From the NCBI GenBank assembly GCA_016617855.1, contig JAECUM010003639.1, forward strand, positions 23,622 through 87,621: a stretch of DNA of 64,000 nucleotides. The letters run 5' to 3'. The position numbers were made by a program, and so were the translations under genes. The notes beneath the pieces are model-generated. The model had not been told where the DNA came from, made no database searches, and worked only from the letters and a program-made list of their open reading frames with translations. Shown one piece after another: positions 57,458 to 64,000 of the stretch (position 1 is its first letter; every line of letters starts with the position of its first letter). Origin of the DNA: Megalonaias nervosa. Its lineage: Eukaryota > Mollusca > Bivalvia > Unionida > Unionidae.

Positions 57458-57515
<58 letters not shown>

Positions 57516-57864
57516 GAATATCCCTCCTGACTCGACTACTTATCGTTAATTTTAAATATTGAGAAACAGTATTATCATACAGTCTAGATAATTAATAATT
57601 CGTAATCTACTAATACTCGAACCCGGGTCCTATGGCTCGTTAGCATATAATTTTAGCTCTTGTCTAAAATTACCTAAGAAGAATATTTTATTAATATACT
57701 CTTGCATTGTATATACCAAATTATTTAGTGTGTTCTTTAATGCCATGCTGTCATGTGGAGTTATTTTTTCAATTCTCTGAGAAGATTCACTTGCTAGATG
57801 TTATCGTGCTTAGCATTATGTAGATAATAAAAGCATTGTGGAATTCATAATTATTTTCTAACAC
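55961..57864. other. Non-coding stretch
   Basis: Decayed gag sequence may extend to about 56200, but no motif is readable. Beyond that only AT-rich sequence, a T run near 56445 and the TA microsatellite 57461-57512. Confidence 0.5.
57461..57512. repeat. (TA)n microsatellite
   Basis: About 26 TA units. Confidence 0.98.
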
Positions 57865-59841
57865 CAGTGCTTAAAGAAAAATTTTTTTAGGCACAGGCCC
57901 CGGGCTGGTGACTTAAATTAACTCACAAGCCCTGACTGAAATTCCACAATCCCGGACAGTTCATACCTGTAAACTCTCAAGCCGGGAGAAAAACTTCCCG
58001 ATTTTGGGAGTTTTCCACACCTACCTCCCGATCTCATATCTCTCGATTTTTCGCAGAGAACTCTCGATTATTACATTATGTCTGTCAATTTTCATTTCTC
58101 AGACCCCCCCCCCCATATATAAATAGATACATCGTATGCAATCCACCGATGCCATATTCTATTTTATCACTTGTGAATACTGTTGTTACCAAATAATTAA
58201 TATCGCACTACAAATTTGTTTCTTCATTTCAAAGAGTGTTAAGAATAAACATTATTCATGCGAATTTCAGATTTTTTAAACCCCTACAACAGTACTATAG
58301 TAGAAAAAATGTATAAAAGAAATAGAAATTGTCAACAATTAGTTTCAAGCCCACGAATTATCATTGTGAATGCTGTGTAATTTTCTCTGCAAACAAAATC
58401 ATATCTCCATTTCCGCCAAAGAAACTCAGAAAGTAATCCCCAGGCAATCTTCTACCGTATATGTACTTTAATGACCATGACTAAATTAAAAGAAGGAATA
58501 AAACAAAATAAACTACGCAATATATGTGCCCCCAAAGAAATGATTCTGAGTAAATATTTTATTTAGTAAACAGTGTTACATGCCGTAAGAGTTAAACCTA
58601 AGGAAATAAGGTGGGATATAAAATGTGGGAAAAAATGTACAATATATACGGTAACTTGTAATTGCAGATTTAAACTGTTAAAATGAATCGTAAATTACAA
58701 CAAAATAGGGCATTGTTTATTTGCCAATCAATTGCTGGTGCTTATATACACATACTGTAGAACATGGTTTCTTTATGTATGTCCGAAGGGCAGTCCTTTT
58801 CACAAGATAAATGCGATGATAAGAATTTACATTTATTGAAACCGGCGCTTAAAACATACCGCGTAAAATACTTCCCAGTTTAGGTCCCAATCTCACTATT
58901 TTATTTGCTCTTCTCCCTATTTAGCTTTTGAAAGGTTGACAGGTATGCTGGACTCCAATTTCCACAAGCCCCAAAACATTTCCCCTTTTTAAATATTGTC
59001 ACACAACGTTGCTATAGGAACAATTCGAATATAAATTTAATAAAAATTAATTGCACTTGAACACTATTCTGATAACTGAAATGATTAATGCTTTGCGTTC
59101 TATATATGCAGCAAAGTCCGACTTCAAAGAAACGTTGCCGCTGTTCACAAACTTGTAACAATATAATACATAGCGGCATAAACATTCTCATTCAAGGCAG
59201 TAATATGTATTAACGTTTGTACTTGTACACGCATCAATCATCTCTTTCATGTACCTATAATGGGTTATTCCACTTCCTCATCTTCCTATGCAAAATAGCG
59301 CAATGGGTTCACCGACTAAAACCTTCAACGCATCTCACTAGCTACTGTCAGCCAGTTAATGTGAAACTTATTTTATACCTGACCTATTTTCCATTAATTG
59401 TCGCTATTTAAACTGCCCAAGAGATAGTTTTGTATCAGTTCCAGTCATTATAAATTACTGTTTATACATACAACACGTAACGGGCATATATCGTTTTTTT
59501 TTTTTTGTTGGGGGGGGGGGTTTGGTGCGTGTATTTTTTTTTTTAAGATTACTGAAGATTGTGTTTCCTCGAAACACGACTGTGTCGGGGTTTGGGAATA
59601 CAAACAGATTTCAATTTCACTTAGGACAGTGGTAATCTAATTTAGATTACTGCATGTATGTCAACATCTTGAAAGTACATCTACTCATTTCATCACCGCA
59701 ATCAAAGTTTCCTCAGGCAACATTTTCTTTTCTTTTTTTTTTCGAAAAGCCCGACGGGCACCTCACTTTGGATACAGGATGACCACGAACTAAAATTAAG
59801 AGGGGCCTCGGGCGTCGGGCTATCGGAGTTTTTAAGCACTG
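57865..59841. mobile_element. hAT-like non-autonomous element with nested insertion
   Basis: The left end is CAGTGCTTAAAGAAAAA and the right end TTTTTAAGCACTG. The 11 bp CAGTGCTTAAA termini are exact inverted copies of the CAGNG-type used by hAT transposons. Sub-terminal GGCCCCGGGC and GGGGCCTCGGGC also mirror each other. No 8 bp target-site duplication was seen and no transposase. A second inverted-repeat element lies inside (57963-58947). Confidence 0.55.
57963..58947. mobile_element. Inverted-repeat element nested in the hAT-like element
   Basis: It begins CATACCTGTAAACTCTCAAG and ends CTTTTGAAAGGTTGACAGGTATG, giving terminal inverted repeats of about 22 bp with four mismatches. GGGAGAA motifs follow inside each end. 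About 985 bp, no coding sequence seen. The insert at 8867 starts with a related motif. Confidence 0.6.
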
Positions 59842-60420
59842 AATACAGTGAAGAATTTTGTAACTTAATGAAAACAATTCTGCAGAGTAAGACTAATTAA
59901 AAAAATGAAAGTATTTGCAACCTATCAAATACTAGAAGGAAACCTTGAAATTTAAATACGACGACGTGGGTACATATATCATACAACGACAATTTGAATA
60001 ATTGCCTTAAATGTATCAATAATCGTGTATCTACGCCTATTTGGTCATGAATATAATAACTCTTAGAAGATAGTACCCAAAATATCGTGAAATTATTTAC
60101 GTATTAAATGACGTTTTTGTTTGAGTCTTTTGTACTTCTCTAGTTAGAGTATTTTCTTGTAGCTTATACTTTATTTATCATAATAATTTGTCTGAACCAG
60201 ACAGTACCGTTAAAGTATGTTTTCAGCTGCTCTGATTTTTACCGTTATTCACATATTAACGACAAAGACATATGCAAGTGTTTATTTATACGAAACACGA
60301 TATCTGCGAAATGTTAAGCCTGAAAAGCTTCTGTGCAAGGCTACTGTACAGGCAATATGTCGCATCTAGGCCATTATCAAAGTATAGTAATCTCACCTTA
60401 GGAGACAAATTGCAACGAGC

Positions 60421-60464
<44 letters not shown>

Positions 60465-61230
60465 TTTATTTTTCACATAGTGTCACTTAAGCGTACATTA
60501 TTGTGCAGTAGGATTTGATCATAACTAACATACTGACAAAAGTTTATTTTGTCATTGATGCTGTAACTACTTTTAAAATAGATGCCAAGGATTTTGGAAC
60601 ATTCAACGTTCAATTTTTTTTTTACGAGAACTTCAGAATACTTTTCTTAAACATTATTCATCATTGTTAGAAGTAATAAACGTGTTTACAAGTGATTGCA
60701 AATTATACTTAGAATTATACATTTATTAAAATGAAGAGAGTAGTCATTGTTCTGAAATGAAACAATGTATTCTCAACATTGTTTTGTTCTGTTTTATGTT
60801 CTAAGACTTACGAAAAACACTGGACAGCACTGTTAGTTATTCCCTTTTTTTAGTGCAAAATTTACACTCAGCTATAAAACTTGAAAGACACAGTAGACTC
60901 TTGCAGCTAATTCTATACATGTTATTAAAAACTGATTTTTACCTTTTTGAATCTTTAAACATTTCTCCCCATCTGCTACTGCAGATATGATATTTGATTC
61001 TTGCTAACGCGCGAGGCGAGAATACCCAATAGGAAGAGAGCGATCGTGGTATCCAATGGCACTGACATGTGCGAACTGCAATATGTGTATGTGCAGTGAG
61101 TTCACACACACTGGCTGCTGAGTGGGAACGTGGAAATATACACACTAATGGCGGCAAATGGTTCACAACGTCGGTTTGTACTTTTGCTACTACCATCATC
61201 TACATGAATAAGAATAATACTTTACCAGTG
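59842..61230. other. Non-coding stretch
   Basis: AT-rich with a TA microsatellite (60422-60462). The open frame at 60939-61199 on the minus strand has no recognisable feature. Confidence 0.6.
60422..60462. repeat. (TA)n microsatellite
   Basis: About 20 TA units. Confidence 0.98.
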
Positions 61231-61236
61231 TGTACC

Positions 61237-61320
61237 TTGTGGACACCAACTTTCGGTGTCCACAATGTAAAATGTGTCGATAACGAAGGTCTATTCTTTG
61301 GATCGGTGTCCACAACGCAG
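61237..61320. repeat. Hairpin and repeat built on TTGTGGACACC
   Basis: TGTGGACACC-AACTTTC-GGTGTCCACA is a perfect 10 bp stem with a 7 nt loop (about 61239-61265). A third copy, GGTGTCCACAACG, follows at about 61306. Probably the end of a small hairpin element. Confidence 0.6.
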
Positions 61321-61328
61321 TAAATCCG

Positions 61329-61330
<2 letters not shown>

Positions 61331-61366
<36 letters not shown>
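61331..61366. repeat. (CA)n microsatellite
   Basis: About 18 CA units. It produces Cys/Val-rich open frames on the minus strand that are not genes. Confidence 0.98.
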
Positions 61367-61368
<2 letters not shown>

Positions 61369-61573
61369 CATGCACATACACACATACAATGACATAAAAA
61401 AATGTATTCACAAGTATTCCAAGTACAGTAAAACATTGTCTTAGCCAGTAAATAATGGTAGACATCCATTGTATAATAGTTCTTATTGATTATTTGACTT
61501 CAGTTTGAGTCTTTCTTTAATTTGAGGACATGAATGGGAATATTTTATCCAGTCATTTAAAATTGAACCTGCT

Positions 61574-61602
61574 TAATAATAATAATAATAATAATAATAA
61601 TG
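61574..61602. repeat. (TAA)n microsatellite
   Basis: About nine TAA units. Confidence 0.95.
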
Positions 61603-61660
61603 TTTAAAGAAGGTAATTCAGTTAAATACAACTAATCTCACATGAGGCCCTCCCCCCTCT

Positions 61661-61661
<1 letters not shown>

Positions 61662-61729
<68 letters not shown>
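61662..61729. repeat. (TA)n microsatellite
   Basis: About 33 TA units, the longest in the window. Confidence 0.98.
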
Positions 61730-61731
<2 letters not shown>

Positions 61732-61893
61732 CTTCATGCAAGTTTCATAAAAATAACAATTTACAAGTAAGCACATTTACATGCAAATACATTCTAAAAT
61801 ATATTATGAAAGTAGGAGGATTTAACTGCATATATAAATTTTTTGTCTCATCTCTCCAGCTACTACTGATTTCCTGGAATGGAAAGATATAGA

Positions 61894-62038
61894 GGATCTC
61901 AAATGGGTAACGATTCAATATTGAATTTATGAAACGAGTTGAATAATGTCCAGTTTTTGCTCGCCAAGGCTCGCAAAAGCTGGACATTATTTAACGAGTT
62001 TCATAAATTTAATATTAAATCGTTACCCATTTGAGATT
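61894..62038. mobile_element. 145 bp near-perfect hairpin element
   Basis: The left arm (from GATCTCAAATGGGTAACG to CAGTTTTTGC) and right arm (from GCAAAAGCTGGACATTATTT to CGTTACCCATTTGAGAT) are inverted copies of about 66 bp with few mismatches. The loop TCGCCAAGGCTC is 12 nt. A transcript would form a long duplex. Most likely a young MITE-type insertion. Confidence 0.85.
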
Positions 62039-63530
62039 CTTTTTATCCCATAGTTTTATTTCAATAGAAATTATTTAGATAGAAAGAAGAACGAATGATT
62101 TCGTTCATTCTGACAGACGCTGTACCTTTCATTTGCTGTGCGTAGAAAATAGTCCCAAACAAAGTTGAAATAGCAAAAGTATATTATACATTTTTGATAA
62201 CTATAAATCAAAGAATAATCGTCCATCGAAGTAAACAGAACATTTTGCAGAAGGCAAAACATTTGTCAACAGAAATTGTCCAATGCGTGTGATGTCACAT
62301 TGTTTGATACGGCGCACATTACCGGTTTGAGTTCGCTTACACAACACAGTGACAGTGTTTATGTTGAGATTCCAATGACGACTAAGCATTACATTGTTGC
62401 GATATTTTTGTGAAGAAAGATTACTGGATGCAGAAATGCACATATTTACTGTAATGTATTTGTGACCGGATATTTGCAGCATTTGATTTGGAACATTGGA
62501 TTGTACAGAAGACGTAAACAAATTTCATTTAAAGTCGGACTTGCATCACATATTTACCGCGTAAATATGTTGTGGTTGGATGAAGTTCTGTCAGTTGGGG
62601 AGGTCGGTTTATGTCTACATTCTTCTGTGAACAAAGGTGAGTTTGTTTACTTCAGTAAGTTCACATTTAAACCAAGCTTGTATATAGGGTGGATTCCATG
62701 CTACAGATATACCGCCCATTCATCCCCACCCTCACCCTCGTTACCATCTGAGCAATACCGGTAGTTTTACTTGTTGTTATTGTTCTTGTCTTGGGAGTTT
62801 TGCCATTTTTCATATTATGATATGTTATACATGACATAACAAACCCCTGTGGGGGTAAATTGGCAATATTGAAACAGACGAGACCATTTTTTTCCCAATT
62901 CCCTTTCGCGAGTCGAATCAAAAAATGGCGGCCAAAAAATGTTCAATGAAAACAAAAATTCCTGAAGGCGGGGTTAAAACAGTTTTCCCACGATCGCAGC
63001 CAATCAGTAAAGAGACAAACTGGTAGCAGTCACTTTCCACTGGCAACAGGAGTTAAGATTTTGCTTAAAGTTTATCATTTGCTTATATTTCCTAAACTCC
63101 TGGATAAATTTTCTTCATAATTGGGATTAATCAATTTAAACCTTAGACAATTCATTCTGTGACATACCTACTTAACCCATTTACCTAGGGGTCAACGTCA
63201 GAATCAGAAAATGTGCATAAGGATTTTTAAAATATCTTTTATGTTGTTTATTTGAAAGATTCTCATAATATTTGGCATGAATCATTATAAAGCTGAGACA
63301 GTTCATTCAGAGACATGCATGCTTGCTCCTTTGATCTTGGCATCAGGGTCACAGTTGTAGAAAATATGCATTCAGGTTGTTTTTATTGGCTTGTATTACT
63401 TAAATCCATTGATGGCTTTTTTCATATTTGGGATGAATGATTATGAAAGGAAGACAAAATCAGCATGAAACTAAGTATTCTTTCTTTGCAAAAACACATA
63501 TTATTACACTTCCCTGTTTTGACCTCCACA
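62039..63530. other. Non-coding stretch, partly CpG-bearing
   Basis: 62880-63030 contains TTTCGCGAGTCG, AAAATGGCGGCC (YY1-like), GGCGGGG and CCAAT, which could be a promoter; no transcript start or exon was identified. 63060-63400 carries bivalve-type repeat boxes such as GGGGTCAACGTCAG and ATCAGGGTCACAG, related to 18170-18430. Confidence 0.4.
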
Positions 63531-63534
63531 CTGA

Positions 63535-63995
63535 AGTTTGTAGCCTCCTGCGGGTAAGGCATGCCCCAGGGGCAAATGCCAATTGTGTATATGCATGTCT
63601 TTTCATACCCAGCAAGTTTGTGCATGGTTATAAGGTAGGTATCTCAACAGTTCTCAAACTGTGAAACAGTGGATTAAGTCCTTTGGTGTTTAATGATAGA
63701 CTCTGGGGACAAAGTATACATTTGTTTGTTCATGCCCAGTAAGTTTCTGTAAGGTTCTAGGGTGAGGATCTCAGTCGGTTTGAAACTTATGAGCCAGGGG
63801 CTAAGTCCCAGGGGGTAGAGATTTTGTCCTAATGTCAAAGAGAGTTTTATGTGTAAATTTCTTTCTTTATGTCCAGTAAGGGTATATATGGTTATAAGGT
63901 GTGATTTATCTCAGTGGTTTCTAAACTATTACCAAGGGGGACATGCCCCACAGGGTAGTAATAGATCCTGGCATCATTGTCATTTGAAGGTAACA
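63535..63995 (+). repeat. Degenerate tandem repeat, about 140-165 bp units, running off the window
   Basis: Three copies share CCCAGYAAGTTT or CCAGTAAGGGT, GGTTATAAGGTRKG, ATCTCAGT-GGTTT-AAACT and GGGGCTAAGTCCCAGGGGG-like boxes (starting near 63608, 63735 and 63870). Confidence 0.7.
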
Positions 63996-64000
63996 AAAAT

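Noticed and set aside
61196..61469. Cys/Val-rich open frames on the minus strand
   Set aside because: They are translations of the CA microsatellite.

Overview
This is eukaryotic, AT-rich, intron-dominated DNA with no operons or bacterial signals. The repeat content (DIRS-type, Ty3/Gypsy-type and Polinton-like relics, many hairpin elements, long CT/CA/TA microsatellites, tRNA-derived SINE-like units) and a compact secreted fibrinogen-related gene suggest a marine invertebrate, most likely a bivalve mollusc. That taxonomic call is inference; no rRNA, mitochondrial or other marker gene is present.

Host genes. (1) Plus strand, 2966-14538: four phase-compatible exons encode about 105 contiguous residues of an APPL1-like BAR domain. 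The exons before and after them (start of BAR, PH, PTB) were not found. (2) Minus strand, 27293-21432: a complete four-exon gene for a 242-residue secreted fibrinogen-related (FReD) protein, with signal peptide, two conserved cysteine pairs and a shortened calcium loop. Its signal-peptide exon lies in a 2.7 kb tandem duplication (26912-32307) bounded by CA microsatellites, so a second near-identical first coding exon sits at 29889-30000. (3) Plus strand, 18442-19257: a weaker two-exon candidate 3' end of an unidentified gene, followed by a polyadenylation signal.

Mobile DNA. 5861-12400 is a decayed DIRS-type retroelement with inverted ends, RT, RNase H and tyrosine-recombinase remnants; it lies in an APPL intron and its RT is itself interrupted. 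35092-39714 is a Gypsy-group element with two LTRs and the unusual order gag-protease-integrase; RT and RNase H are missing. 42290-46078 (minus) is a decayed protein-primed family B DNA polymerase of the Polinton/adintovirus kind, with a block resembling the polymerase N-terminal region placed after its C-terminus. 52475-55960 (minus) is a second Gypsy gag-pol relic with a polypurine tract and one probable LTR.

Repeats. 46.6-50.4 kb holds four successive minisatellites with unrelated 26-41 bp units. A 0.93 kb foldback element follows (50.7-51.6 kb). A hAT-like element with another inverted-repeat element nested inside it occupies 57.9-59.8 kb, and a 145 bp hairpin lies at 61.9 kb. The remainder is intronic or intergenic with microsatellites.

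Limits: everything was read by eye. Element borders are approximate unless stated, and family names rest on recognised motifs, not on searches.
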